A stretch of 64,000 nucleotides of DNA from Stakelama flava (GTDB lineage Bacteria; Pseudomonadota; Alphaproteobacteria; Sphingomonadales; Sphingomonadaceae): contig NZ_JAHWZX010000004.1 in NCBI RefSeq assembly GCF_019351405.1, positions 62,001 to 126,000 of the forward strand, read 5' to 3'. This document shows, piece by piece, positions 8,777-17,531 of this stretch. The position numbers and the translations under genes are program-made. The notes under the pieces are model-generated. The model saw only the letters and a list, made by a program, of their open reading frames with translations. It did not search any database and was not told where the DNA came from. Numbering within the stretch: the stretch's first letter is position 1; every line of letters starts with the position of its first letter.

Positions 8777-10145
8777 AGGCCTCGCGATATTTCTTCACGA
8801 CGCGCAGCGCGACGATGTTGAGCAGGAAAGTGATGACGAACAGCGTCAGCCCCAGCGCGAATGCGGCAAGCGTTTTCGGGCTGTCGAATTCCGCTTCGCC
8901 GGTCAGCAGGTCGACGATCTGCTTGGTGACCGTAGTGGCGCTTTCGAACGGGTTGAGCGTGATCGTCGCCGCGCCGGAGGCCGCCATCACCACGATCATC
9001 GTTTCCCCGATCGCGCGGCTGACGGCGAGCAGAATGCCCGCCACCACGCCGGGAAGCGAGGCGGGCAGCAGCACACGCCGGATGGTTTCCGACGTCGTCG
9101 CGCCCATGGCCAGCGATCCGTCGCGCATCGATGTCGGCACCGCCGCGATCGAATCGTCCGCCATCGAGGATACGAAGGGGATGATCATCACCCCCATCAC
9201 CAGCCCGGCGGCAAGCGCGCTTTCGCTGCTGGCATATTCAAAGCCAAGCATGACGGCGAAATCGCGGATCGCGGGCGCTACGGTCAACGCGGCGAAATAG
9301 CCATAGACGACCGTCGGCACGCCGGCGAGAATCTCAAGAATCGGTTTCATCCATTTGCGCACGCGCGGCGCGGCATATTGGGTGAGGTAGATGGCGCTCA
9401 TCAGCCCGAAGGGGATGGCTACGATCATCGCGATCACCGCGCCGATGAAGAATGTGCCCCAGAACAGTGGAACCGCGCCAAGCGATTTGCCCGGATCGGT
9501 CGAACTGATGACCTGCGGGCTCCAATGCGTGCCGAACAGGAAATCGGTGATCGGCACGACCGAGAAGAACCGCGCCGATTCGATCAGCAGCGAAACGAAA
9601 ATGCCCAGCGTCGTCAGGATCGCGATCAGCGATGCTATCAGCAACACCAGCATGACCGTGCGTTCGACCCGGGTTCGCGCGCGAAACACCGGGCTGACCC
9701 GCGAATAGGCATAGGCGAAACCGGCAAAGGCCAGAAGGACAGTCAGCGCAGTGCCGATCCAGCTATAGCGCGTTTGCGCTTTGCCATAAGCGGGGGCGAG
9801 CACGCGCGCCTCTTCATTGAATGCGCCCGCATCGGGGTTGTTCGCCAGCCTGCGCGCTTCGCCCAGGATCGAATCGCGCTGAAACCCGAATTGCGGCAGC
9901 GTGCTTGCTGCGGGCGTTTCCAGCACGGCCTCGCGCACCAGCGAGGGCGAGATCGCCGACCATGCGGTGAGAAACAGCAAGGCGGGCAGCGCGGTCCACA
10001 GCGCGACATAGGTCGCGTGCTGGCCGGGGCGCGAATGGCTGCGTGTCGCCGAAACGCGGATCAGGCGCCCGGCGCGCGCCCGCGCCGTCAGCCAGCCGAT
10101 CAGGCCGAGGCCGAGAACGAGGAAGAGAAGGGCGAAGGAATTCAC
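8769..10145 (-). CDS. pstC: Phosphate ABC transporter permease PstC
   Basis: A 458-residue permease subunit that pairs with PstA. It has two N-terminal membrane segments separated by a periplasmic loop, then the MetI-type core with the EAA-loop sequence RDGSLAMGATTSETIRRVLLP. The start is a GTG at 10145; no strong Shine-Dalgarno is visible. It lies 76 bases after the pstS stop and overlaps pstA, within the phosphate operon. Confidence 0.95.
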   Translation of the reverse strand: MNSFALLFLVLGLGLIGWLTARARAGRLIRVSATRSHSRPGQHATYVALWTALPALLFLTAWSAISPSLVREAVLETPAASTLPQFGFQRDSILGEARRLANNPDAGAFNEEARVLAPAYGKAQTRYSWIGTALTVLLAFAGFAYAYSRVSPVFRARTRVERTVMLVLLIASLIAILTTLGIFVSLLIESARFFSVVPITDFLFGTHWSPQVISSTDPGKSLGAVPLFWGTFFIGAVIAMIVAIPFGLMSAIYLTQYAAPRVRKWMKPILEILAGVPTVVYGYFAALTVAPAIRDFAVMLGFEYASSESALAAGLVMGVMIIPFVSSMADDSIAAVPTSMRDGSLAMGATTSETIRRVLLPASLPGVVAGILLAVSRAIGETMIVVMAASGAATITLNPFESATTVTKQIVDLLTGEAEFDSPKTLAAFALGLTLFVITFLLNIVALRVVKKYREAYE

Positions 10146-10221
10146 GCTGCGACCGTCATTTCGTTGCGATTTGCAGGCGCGCCGGCGATGGCGCGCCCGT
10201 CATTTTTCAGAACCATGCCGA

Positions 10222-11268
10222 TCAATGCAACTCATCATCAGCAAGCGTTTCGGCGGTGATCGTGGTGCCCTGATCGATAATGCGCTCACTTTGCTGACGA
10301 ATATCGGCCGGGGCGGCGATCATCCCCTTGGCGACCAGTGGCCCGTCCGGGTCCCACATCTGGGTATATTCGTGCAGGAACTGCTTCATGCCGGGAACCG
10401 CGTTCAGATGCTGTTTCTTGACATAGATGAACAGCGGGCGCGCGCCCGGATAGGACCGATCGGCGATATTGGCATAGGTCGGTTCGACGCCGTTGACCGG
10501 CACGCCGTTCAGCCGGTCGCGATTTTCCTCAAGATAGCTGTAGCCGAATATCCCGATCGCATTGGGGCTGACGGTCAGGTTCTGGACGATGATATTGTCG
10601 TTTTCACCCTTGTCGACATAGGCACCGTCTTCGCGGATGCGCTGGCACCGATCCTTGAACGCGTCCTTGTCGCTTTCTTCCAGCTTCGCCGCCTGCGGAT
10701 CGACTTCCTTGCAGCCTTTGGCGAGGATCAGTTCGGCCAGCGCATCGCGCGTGCCGCTGGTAGAGGGTGGGCCGAAAACCTGAATCGGCGTATGCGGAAG
10801 TTTGGGATTAACGTCGTTCCAGAATTTCGCCGTTTGCTGCTTGCCCATCGGATTGGCGGCAAGCGCGCGGTAGATGTCGGCGCGGGTCAGTTCGAGCTTC
10901 GGGCCCTTTTTCGATTCGGCAAAGGCAACGCCGTCCATGCCGACCTGGATTTCCATGATTCCGTCGACGCCGTTCTGGGTACAGGTCTGAAATTCGCCGG
11001 GTGTCATCCGGCGTGAAGCATCCTCGATATCGGGATGCTGAACGCCCACGCCGTTGCAGAACAGCTTCATTCCGCCGCCGGTGCCGGTCGATTCGATCAC
11101 CGGCGTCTTGAGCGACGGATTGGCATTCACCATCGCTTCGGCAACCGCGGTGGAGAAGGGGTAGACGGTCGATGAGCCGACGATCTTCATATAATCGCGC
11201 GACGAATCCTGGCTGCAGCCGGTGACTGCGATCGCCGCCGCGGCGATGACGGTTAACCTGCCGAACAT
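10222..11268 (-). CDS. pstS: Phosphate-binding lipoprotein PstS
   Basis: A 348-residue substrate-binding protein of the Pst importer. The signal peptide ends in a lipobox (AVTGC, Cys about residue 17), so the mature protein is probably lipid-anchored rather than free in the periplasm. Phosphate-binding segments GSSTVYPFS, ESTGTGGG and STSGTRDAL are present. The start is the ATG at 11268 after a purine-rich AGGAAGGG site, which gives a proper signal peptide; an in-frame ATG 11 codons upstream (11301) would not. A Pho-box-like site lies about 100 bases upstream. Confidence 0.95.
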   Translation of the reverse strand: MFGRLTVIAAAAIAVTGCSQDSSRDYMKIVGSSTVYPFSTAVAEAMVNANPSLKTPVIESTGTGGGMKLFCNGVGVQHPDIEDASRRMTPGEFQTCTQNGVDGIMEIQVGMDGVAFAESKKGPKLELTRADIYRALAANPMGKQQTAKFWNDVNPKLPHTPIQVFGPPSTSGTRDALAELILAKGCKEVDPQAAKLEESDKDAFKDRCQRIREDGAYVDKGENDNIIVQNLTVSPNAIGIFGYSYLEENRDRLNGVPVNGVEPTYANIADRSYPGARPLFIYVKKQHLNAVPGMKQFLHEYTQMWDPDGPLVAKGMIAAPADIRQQSERIIDQGTTITAETLADDELH

Positions 11269-11366
11269 TTGCTTTCCCTTCCTGCTACCCGATATCCGCA
11301 CGCCGGTGGCCAGCGGCGATCCGCATGTCCGATAGCGTGTTGTCAGGTCGCCAATGTTCCAATCGG

Positions 11367-11384
11367 GTTACGATACGATGACAG
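11367..11384 (-). promoter_or_regulatory. Pho-box-like site before pstS
   Basis: On the minus strand CTGTCAT, four bases, then TCGTAAC forms an imperfect 11-base-period direct repeat like the PhoB site (CTGTCAT-N4-CTGTCAC). The first half is perfect and the second matches 4 of 7. It lies between the phoR stop (11395) and the pstS start, where a PhoB-driven internal promoter would be expected. Confidence 0.5.
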
Positions 11385-11394
11385 TGGTGTGATC

Positions 11395-12630
11395 TTATGA
11401 TGACACGGGCTGCAAAGGCAGGTGCACGGTGACGGTGGTGCCCTTGCCCGGCGTGCTGGCGATATCCAGCCGTCCGCGATGCCGCTCGACGATATGTTTG
11501 ACGATGGAAAGGCCAAGGCCGGTGCCGCCCATCGCGCGGCTTCGTCCCGAATCGATGCGATAAAATCGCTCGGTCAGGCGGGGAAGCTGATCGGGCGCGA
11601 TGCCTTCGCCCTGATCGGTCACGCGAAGTTCCGCCATGCGGGTGCCGCTGGGGGTGAGGCGGATGGTGACGGGCGTGTCCGAATGTCCGTATTTCAACGC
11701 GTTGCCGATAATGTTGTGCAACAGTTGCGAAAGCTGCGCGCGGTCGCCCTTCACAGGGCGAATATCGGCGATGTCGAGTTTCAGGTGACTCGCGCGATCT
11801 TGTTGCGCCGCGCCGATCTCGGCGCATACTTCGCGGGTGAGCGCGGCAAGATCGACCTCGGCATCGGGTTCGCGATATTTTTCCGCCTCGATTCGCGACA
11901 GGCTCATCAGGTCGTCGACCAGACGCTGCATCCGCACCGCTTCGTTGAACATCACCGTCAGGAAACGCGCGCGAACCGCCGGGTCTTCGCCCGCTTCCTC
12001 ACTCAGCGTTTCGATAAAGCCGATGATCGAGGCGAGCGGCGTTCGCAGTTCGTGGCTTGCATTGGCGACAAAATCGACCCGCATCCGTTCGGCGGCATAG
12101 CTGCCGGTGCGATCGGTCAGATGCACGATGCGCACGCTCCTGCCGACGCGCCGCACGCGCATTTCCCAACGTTGGTCGCGGGTGCCCAGCCCGACCAGAT
12201 GGATCGGCGCGGTATCGTCTTCGCCGTGATCGCGGATCAGCCGTTCAGCGGCTGCCGGGTGACGGATGGCAAGCCGGACATCCTCCCCGACGATGTGACG
12301 ACCGAGCAGCGCATGGGCGGCTTGGTTGGCGCGAACGACGCGGTTGTCGGTTACGATCAGCACCGGCTCCACGGCCGCCTCCAGAATGTCGGCGGCGGCG
12401 ACATCGCTATCGCCGGGGGCGGGCCTTGGCAGTGCGGCTTCGGGGGATACCGGTTCGTCGCTTTCGGAAGCGGCGATCAATACCGCGGCGACCGAACCGA
12501 CGAGCGCGATCAGCACGGCGTTGATATCCGCACCGAGCGCAAGGCCGGCAGACACGCTTATAACGGCGAGCAACAGCGCATAGAGTGTGCGATGTCCGAA
12601 AACGCCTTCCATTGTGCCGCAATAAGGCAT
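11395..12630 (-). CDS. phoR: Phosphate regulon sensor histidine kinase PhoR
   Basis: A 411-residue membrane kinase that phosphorylates PhoB. Two adjacent membrane segments near the N-terminus (about residues 13-53) leave almost no periplasmic domain, as expected for PhoR. A PAS-like region (about 80-175) precedes the HisKA domain with the phospho-His in ASHELRTPL and the HATPase domain with NIIGNALKYG, DQGEGI and GTGLGLSIVKH. Starts at 12630 or 12612 (six codons later) cannot be separated. It heads the phosphate gene cluster. Confidence 0.93.
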   Translation of the reverse strand: MPYCGTMEGVFGHRTLYALLLAVISVSAGLALGADINAVLIALVGSVAAVLIAASESDEPVSPEAALPRPAPGDSDVAAADILEAAVEPVLIVTDNRVVRANQAAHALLGRHIVGEDVRLAIRHPAAAERLIRDHGEDDTAPIHLVGLGTRDQRWEMRVRRVGRSVRIVHLTDRTGSYAAERMRVDFVANASHELRTPLASIIGFIETLSEEAGEDPAVRARFLTVMFNEAVRMQRLVDDLMSLSRIEAEKYREPDAEVDLAALTREVCAEIGAAQQDRASHLKLDIADIRPVKGDRAQLSQLLHNIIGNALKYGHSDTPVTIRLTPSGTRMAELRVTDQGEGIAPDQLPRLTERFYRIDSGRSRAMGGTGLGLSIVKHIVERHRGRLDIASTPGKGTTVTVHLPLQPVSS

Positions 12631-12715
12631 TTTGCGTGAGAAATGGTAGCGGGTTCGATGCGCTTAACGACGTTTAACCGTTGCGAAACCAGCCGCATGG
12701 CAGGATGGTGGGCAA

Positions 12716-13111
12716 ATGACCGACGAACCTTCTTCCGAACCCGGCGAGGTCAGTCGCCGTCGCGCGCTAATGCTGGGTGCGGTCGGTGCCAGTGCGGTAG
12801 TGTCGATCCGCCCTGCACTTGCGCAGACTGCGGCGTCGGTTTCGACGTGCGAAATTCCGGTGCCCGATCCGGCGCGCGCGGGAAGCTATATCGCGGCCGA
12901 TGGCTCGCTGGTTCCGGCCGGAACGCCTGGCGCGTTTGCGCCGCCCGCCGCCCCGTTCAAGGGCGAGGATGTGAAGCGCGCCATGCACGGCGGTCAGCTT
13001 CCCGGCACCGATTACGAAAGCAATCAGGCCTATATGCAATATATCCGGCGGCTTCAGCGCGGGACGAGCGGCTTTACCTGTTTCGCATCGCTGCAAATGC
13101 CGCGCGGCTGA
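12716..13111 (+). CDS. Twin-arginine-signal protein of the HPr-rel-A cassette, function unknown
   Basis: A 131-residue protein with a twin-arginine signal (SRRRALMLG at residues 13-21, hydrophobic core, cleavage near ALAQ-T at residue 37), so it is probably folded in the cytoplasm and then exported. The mature part has two cysteines (STCEIPV and FTCFA near the C-terminus) and a central GGQLPGTDYESNQAYMQYIRRLQ segment. It ends five bases before the PqqD-like gene and shares its direction, so it is the first gene of the cassette. I recognise no domain. Its size and export signal make it a candidate substrate of the neighbouring enzymes; that is inference. Confidence 0.7.
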   Translation: MTDEPSSEPGEVSRRRALMLGAVGASAVVSIRPALAQTAASVSTCEIPVPDPARAGSYIAADGSLVPAGTPGAFAPPAAPFKGEDVKRAMHGGQLPGTDYESNQAYMQYIRRLQRGTSGFTCFASLQMPRG

Positions 13112-13116
13112 TTCGC

Positions 13117-13392
13117 ATGGCCGGGCCGCAATACCTGGCGGAGCCGGCCCGGCGGATCAAATCCGTCCGCCTGGGCGGGATAACCGCGCTGTTCCACCGA
13201 CCCTCGGCGCGGACGCATCTGGTCGGGTCGCCGGTGCCGGAGATACTCGACGCGTTGCAGGAAACCGCGATGGATGCCAACGCACTCCTTACCTTTCTCC
13301 AAGATCGCTATGAGGTCGCGGATGCCGATCCCGCTTCGCTTGCCGCGCGGCTGGCCGAACTTGAAGCGGCGGGGCTTGTCCGCGTCGCATGA
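13117..13392 (+). CDS. PqqD-like peptide chaperone, HPr-rel-A system
   Basis: A 91-residue protein resembling PqqD-family winged-helix proteins, which bind peptide substrates for modifying enzymes. LFHRPSARTHLVG fits the strand region, and the C-terminal part (DANALLTFLQDRYEV, LAARLAELEAAGLV) fits the helix-turn-helix fold. The start at 13117 is the only ATG close after the upstream stop; the open frame runs further upstream, so the N-terminus is not certain. It overlaps the kinase gene by four bases (ATGA). The name comes from my memory of the TIGR family found beside HprK-related kinase A. Confidence 0.7.
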   Translation: MAGPQYLAEPARRIKSVRLGGITALFHRPSARTHLVGSPVPEILDALQETAMDANALLTFLQDRYEVADADPASLAARLAELEAAGLVRVA

Positions 13393-14252
13393 GACATAGC
13401 GTATCGCTGAAAATCGGTCCGGTCGGCTTTCGCATCGGATCGGATTGGCGCGTGCCCATCGCGGCGCTCAAAGACCTGTATCGCGATTATCCCGCGCCCG
13501 ATGATGGTATCGCTGATTTCAACGTCCGGCTGTTCGCCGCACGGTTCTGGCGGCGTTTCATTCGGCCCTCAGTGATGATCGGCGGCGATTACATTATTCC
13601 CGACGCAGCGCCGCTTCCGCTCGAAATGGGGCTGTTGGCGGCGGAGATGGGGATGAACCTGCAAATGGCGCTTGGGCAGCGGCGCTATTTGTTGCTCCAT
13701 GCCTCTGCCGTGGTACGCGACGGGAAAGCGTTGTTGATGTCCGGCGTGTCGGGGGCGGGCAAATCGACGCTCGCGGCGCTGCTGATGGCGCGCGGGTGGC
13801 GGTTGATGGGCGACGAATTCGCGCTGATCGATCCGATGAGCGGGCTGGTTTACGGCTTTCCCCGCCTGATCAGCCTGAAAAACGCGGCCATCGGCTTGAT
13901 GCGAAGCACGCTTCCGCAAGGACGATTCGGCCCGCTGATGAAGGCGACGCCAAAGGGTAATATCCGCCATCTGGTCCCCGACGCGCAAGCTATCGCCGCG
14001 ATGGAAACGCCAGCACGGCCCGCGCTGATCCTTTTTCCGACCTTCGGCCATGCGCCTGCCGAACGTGCGGTGGACGAAGCCGAGGCCTTTGTCCGGCTGA
14101 CCCAGGCATCGACCAATTTCGTCGGACTGGGCCAAGCGGGGTTCGATACGCTTACCCGTCTGGTGCGCGAGGTGCCCGCGCGCGCGATCGACTATCCCGA
14201 CACCGAAAGCGCGCTTCGGCTGGTCGAAGATTTGTGGAGCGCGACGGCATGA
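13389..14252 (+). CDS. HprK-related kinase A (HPr-rel-A system)
   Basis: A 287-residue protein with the C-terminal kinase fold of HPr kinase/phosphorylase. The P-loop GVSGAGKST is at residues 119-127, a conserved HAS motif is at 104-106, and GDEFALID (141-148) fits the Walker-B/metal region. The N-terminal domain of true HprK is replaced by about 100 unrelated residues, so it should not act on HPr in the classical way. Overlaps of four bases on both sides couple it to the PqqD-like and nucleotidyltransferase genes. Substrate unknown; a modified peptide or protein is an inference from the context. Confidence 0.78.
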   Translation: MRHSVSLKIGPVGFRIGSDWRVPIAALKDLYRDYPAPDDGIADFNVRLFAARFWRRFIRPSVMIGGDYIIPDAAPLPLEMGLLAAEMGMNLQMALGQRRYLLLHASAVVRDGKALLMSGVSGAGKSTLAALLMARGWRLMGDEFALIDPMSGLVYGFPRLISLKNAAIGLMRSTLPQGRFGPLMKATPKGNIRHLVPDAQAIAAMETPARPALILFPTFGHAPAERAVDEAEAFVRLTQASTNFVGLGQAGFDTLTRLVREVPARAIDYPDTESALRLVEDLWSATA

Positions 14253-15256
14253 GCGCGCGGCTGGTCGTCGAAACGCTGCGCGAACCGGCACGCTGCGAAC
14301 GCTATGACGCGGCACAATGGAACGCGCTGATCGCGGCGGCGCGCGCGGAGCAGATTATCGGCACGCTCGCCTGCCGGTTGGACGGGCTTTCGTTGCCGGT
14401 TGCCGCGAAGCGCATTCTGGACGACGCGCGTGCCTTGGCCGAGGTGGGGCGAACGCTGGCGCTGTGGGAAGCCGAAGCGGCACGGCGCGCGCTTGCGCCG
14501 CTGGGCGTGCCTGTTTTGCTGCTGAAAGGAACTGCCTTCGTTGCCGCCGGGCTGAAAGCCGGGGTGGGGCGGTCGATCGGTGACCTTGATATTCTGGTGC
14601 CGCGCGGCGCGCTCGACAGCGTGCAGGATGCACTGCTTGCCGCCGGGTGGGAATGGGTAAAGCCCGATCCGTATGACGATGCCTATTATCGCCAATGGAT
14701 GCACGAACTGCCGCCGCTGATCCATCGCGATCGCGACCGGATGATCGATGTTCACCACACGATCCTGCCGCTGACCGCGCGGATCACCCCGGACGCCGAT
14801 GCGATTATCGCGGATAGCGAAGCGCTTCAAAACGGGCTTCGCGTGCCGCAGCCCAATGACCTGCTATGCCATGCCGCGGCGCATCTGTTCGCCGATGGCG
14901 AGATGCTGGGCGGGGTGCGCAACCTGTGGGATATTCACTGCCTGCTGGAAGAGTTGGGCACTGACGGATTGGAAGCACGGGCGCGGCTCCACGGATTGCA
15001 TCACCACGTCATGCGCGCAGTGCGGCTGTCGCACGATCTGTACGGCACCGATATCCCGATCGACTGGCGCGTTCGCGACCCCGCCGACGCACTTTTCAAA
15101 CGGCGGCTTCTCGCGCGCGACGGATGGGGCAGGGTCCGCCCCAAATGGATCGAGCATGTATTTTATCTGCGTGGCCACTGGTTGCGAATGCCGCCGGCAA
15201 TGCTCGCGCGCCATCTATGGACCAAATGGCGAAAGGGCTATCACCCGGTGGGTTGA
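14249..15256 (+). CDS. Nucleotidyltransferase family protein (NTP_transf_5 type)
   Basis: A 335-residue cytoplasmic protein. The signature LLLKGTA (residues 90-96) followed by GVGRSIGDLDILV (105-117) matches the nucleotidyltransferase-fold active site, with metal ligands expected at Asp112 and Asp114. The remainder is helical (LCHAAAHLFADGEM and similar). It is the last gene of the four-gene cassette and overlaps the kinase by four bases. Its end overlaps the convergent gph gene by 16 bases. Members of this family occur beside HprK-related kinases; the acceptor molecule is unknown. Confidence 0.78.
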   Translation: MSARLVVETLREPARCERYDAAQWNALIAAARAEQIIGTLACRLDGLSLPVAAKRILDDARALAEVGRTLALWEAEAARRALAPLGVPVLLLKGTAFVAAGLKAGVGRSIGDLDILVPRGALDSVQDALLAAGWEWVKPDPYDDAYYRQWMHELPPLIHRDRDRMIDVHHTILPLTARITPDADAIIADSEALQNGLRVPQPNDLLCHAAAHLFADGEMLGGVRNLWDIHCLLEELGTDGLEARARLHGLHHHVMRAVRLSHDLYGTDIPIDWRVRDPADALFKRRLLARDGWGRVRPKWIEHVFYLRGHWLRMPPAMLARHLWTKWRKGYHPVG

Positions 15257-15924
15257 TCCAGCCGTTCGAGCGTCGGAAGCAAGTCGGCGTAGGAATCGAT
15301 TACCGCATCGGCGCCCAGTTCCTCGACCGGGCCGGTCACGAATCCGAAACTGACCGCGATTGCCGGAACGCCTGCATTTTGTGCCGCCTGAATATCGTAG
15401 ATTGAGTCGCCGACGAACGCGGTGCGACCGCCCCCGCAACGGCGGATCATTTCGTCGATGGGCGCACGGTGCGGCTTGGCAAAGCTCTTTCCCATCGTGT
15501 CGCCGCCGATCAGGCACGCAAAGGAATCGCGCAGGCCGATTTCGCGCATCAGTTTTTCGGCGAGCGATTCGAACTTGTTGGTCACGATCGCGGTTTTCAC
15601 GCCGCGTTCGTGCAGCGAAGCGATGGCGTCGGGCAATCCGTCAAAGACAACCGAATGATCCGCGATGTGCGCTTCGTAAAAGCCAAGCAGTTCCTTGTGC
15701 AAACGGCGGAATTCCGCCTCGTCGCATCCGCCCGTTTCGTCCAGCGCGAGGCGAAGCATGTTTTTCGCACCGCCACCGATCTTTGACCGGATGTCTTGTA
15801 CCGACAGCGGTTCGCGTCCCGCGAGCACCAGCGCGTGATTGACCGCCGCCGCAAGATCGCCGCTGGTGTCGAGCAGCGTGCCGTCGAGGTCGAAACCGAC
15901 AATGTCGAAGGGAAAATCGCTCAT
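15241..15924 (-). CDS. gph: HAD-family phosphatase, probable phosphoglycolate phosphatase
   Basis: A 227-residue haloacid-dehalogenase-type phosphatase. Motif I is GFDLDGTLLDT (nucleophile Asp12 and acid/base Asp14), motif II is AIVTNK, and motif III/IV is FVGDSIYDIQAAQNAG. A helical cap lies between motifs I and II. The likely reaction is hydrolysis of 2-phosphoglycolate, though HAD substrate range is hard to fix from sequence. The ATG at 15924 directly precedes the conserved domain. It is convergent with the nucleotidyltransferase gene (16-base overlap) and divergent from glmU. Confidence 0.85.
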   Translation of the reverse strand: MSDFPFDIVGFDLDGTLLDTSGDLAAAVNHALVLAGREPLSVQDIRSKIGGGAKNMLRLALDETGGCDEAEFRRLHKELLGFYEAHIADHSVVFDGLPDAIASLHERGVKTAIVTNKFESLAEKLMREIGLRDSFACLIGGDTMGKSFAKPHRAPIDEMIRRCGGGRTAFVGDSIYDIQAAQNAGVPAIAVSFGFVTGPVEELGADAVIDSYADLLPTLERLDQPTG

Positions 15925-16086
15925 GACGGGCGGACATGCCCGCTCGCCTATGGAAAAGGCAAGGCTCACATGGCAGGGCGGGTGCGATGGAAGCGATCGC
16001 CGGTTGCGCGCCTGTCGCAGCACCGCACGCGCTTGGTTAAGGAAAAACAGCACTCCACCGGTTGGATGCGAGCGGGAACTGGACTT

Positions 16087-17442
16087 GTGACGAATTCGAA
16101 AATCGCGGCGATCATCCTTGCGGCGGGCAAAGGCACCCGAATGAAGTCCGACCTGCACAAGGTGCTCCACCCGATTGCGGGCCGCGCGATGCTGTTGCAT
16201 CTGATCGATTCGGTTTCGTCGCTGAACCCTGAAAAGACGGTGGTCGTGGTCGGCGCGGGGCGTGATCAGGTGGAAGATGCCGTAGCGGGAAGCGGCGTGG
16301 AAATCGCGCATCAGGCGGAGCAGCTCGGCACCGGTCATGCCGTCGCGCAGGCACACGAGGCGCTGGGCGATTTCGATGGTGACGTCCTTGTCCTTTACGG
16401 CGACGTGCCGCTGGTGACGGCGCAGACCATGTCGCGGCTAAGCGAGCGGCTGCATCAACCGGATTCGCCTGCGGCGGTTGTGCTCGGCTTCCGCCCCGCC
16501 GATCCGGGCGCTTATGGCCGGGTGATCGTCGAAGCGGGCAGCGACCGCATCGCAAAAATGGTCGAATATAAGGATGCGAGCGAAAGCGAGCGTGCCGAAA
16601 CGCTGTGCAATTCAGGGCTGATGGCAGTGCGCTCGCGCGACCTGTTCGCGCTGCTTGGCCGGATCGGCAACGACAATGCCGCGGGCGAATATTATCTGCC
16701 CGATATCGTCATGCTGGCGGCGAGCGAAGGGCGCGGCTCCGCCGTGATCGAAACCGATGCGAGCGAAGTCGCGGGCGTCAATTCGCGCGCGGAACTGGCG
16801 CAGGTCGAACAGGACTGGCAGCAGCGCCGCCGGGCGCGCGCGATGTCGGAAGGAGCCACGCTGATCGCCCCCGAAACCGTCTGGTTCGCCTATGATACGC
16901 AGCTTGGACGTGATGTCGTTATCGAACCTGATGTGGTATTCGGTCCCGGTGCGATCGTCGCGGACCGCGCCGTCATTCATGCTTTCAGCCATGTCGAAGG
17001 GGCGCAGGTTGGCGAAGGCGCGACTGTAGGGCCGTTCGCACGGCTTCGCCCCGGCGCGGTCATGGAAACGGAGGCGAAGGTAGGCAATTTCGTTGAGATG
17101 AAGAAAGCGGTGCTCGGCAAGGGGGCGAAGGCGAACCACCTGACGTATCTGGGCGATGCGCAGGTGGGCGCAGGCGCGAATATCGGGGCGGGGACGATTA
17201 CCTGCAACTATGACGGGTTCTTCAAATATCGCACCGTTATCGGCGAGGGCGCGTTCGTCGGATCGAACAGCGCGCTGGTTGCGCCGGTCGTCATCGGCGC
17301 TGGCGCGATCGTCGCGGCGGGATCGGTCGTAACCCGTGACGTCGCTGATGATTCGCTTGCACTTGCGCGCGGCAAGCAGGAAGCAAAGCCAGGATGGGCC
17401 GCAAAATTCCGCGCGCTCATGAAGGCCAGGAAGGGCGGTTAG
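16087..17442 (+). CDS. glmU: Bifunctional N-acetylglucosamine-1-P uridylyltransferase / glucosamine-1-P acetyltransferase
   Basis: This enzyme makes UDP-GlcNAc for peptidoglycan and envelope glycans. The 451-residue protein has an N-terminal pyrophosphorylase domain with LAAGKGTRMKSDLHK (residues 9-23) and LYGDVPL, and a C-terminal left-handed beta-helix acetyltransferase with NFVEMKKAVLG and CNYDGFFK. I chose the GTG at 16087 because it gives the usual N-terminus and length; a GCGGGAAC purine tract precedes it. An ATG seven codons upstream (16066) is possible. It is followed 89 bases later by glmS, the enzyme two steps earlier. Confidence 0.95.
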   Translation: MTNSKIAAIILAAGKGTRMKSDLHKVLHPIAGRAMLLHLIDSVSSLNPEKTVVVVGAGRDQVEDAVAGSGVEIAHQAEQLGTGHAVAQAHEALGDFDGDVLVLYGDVPLVTAQTMSRLSERLHQPDSPAAVVLGFRPADPGAYGRVIVEAGSDRIAKMVEYKDASESERAETLCNSGLMAVRSRDLFALLGRIGNDNAAGEYYLPDIVMLAASEGRGSAVIETDASEVAGVNSRAELAQVEQDWQQRRRARAMSEGATLIAPETVWFAYDTQLGRDVVIEPDVVFGPGAIVADRAVIHAFSHVEGAQVGEGATVGPFARLRPGAVMETEAKVGNFVEMKKAVLGKGAKANHLTYLGDAQVGAGANIGAGTITCNYDGFFKYRTVIGEGAFVGSNSALVAPVVIGAGAIVAAGSVVTRDVADDSLALARGKQEAKPGWAAKFRALMKARKGG

Positions 17443-17531
17443 GCAGCGACGGACAATCGCGCCGACTATTTGCGCGGGACCTCTCATCGCCTAGGCACGC
17501 TATCGCAACATTATTGGAGTATTGTGCGTCC

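Noticed and set aside
8697-10259. A 520-codon plus-strand frame opposite pstC
   Set aside because: Long antisense frame caused by high G+C; pstC on the other strand has clear permease motifs and operon overlaps.
11422-12639. A 405-codon plus-strand frame opposite phoR
   Set aside because: Antisense shadow; the opposite strand encodes all kinase motifs.
12643-13116. Upstream extension of the PqqD-like ORF
   Set aside because: The open frame runs through the Tat-protein gene in another phase; the extended part has no PqqD-like features and the ATG at 13117 follows the previous stop directly.
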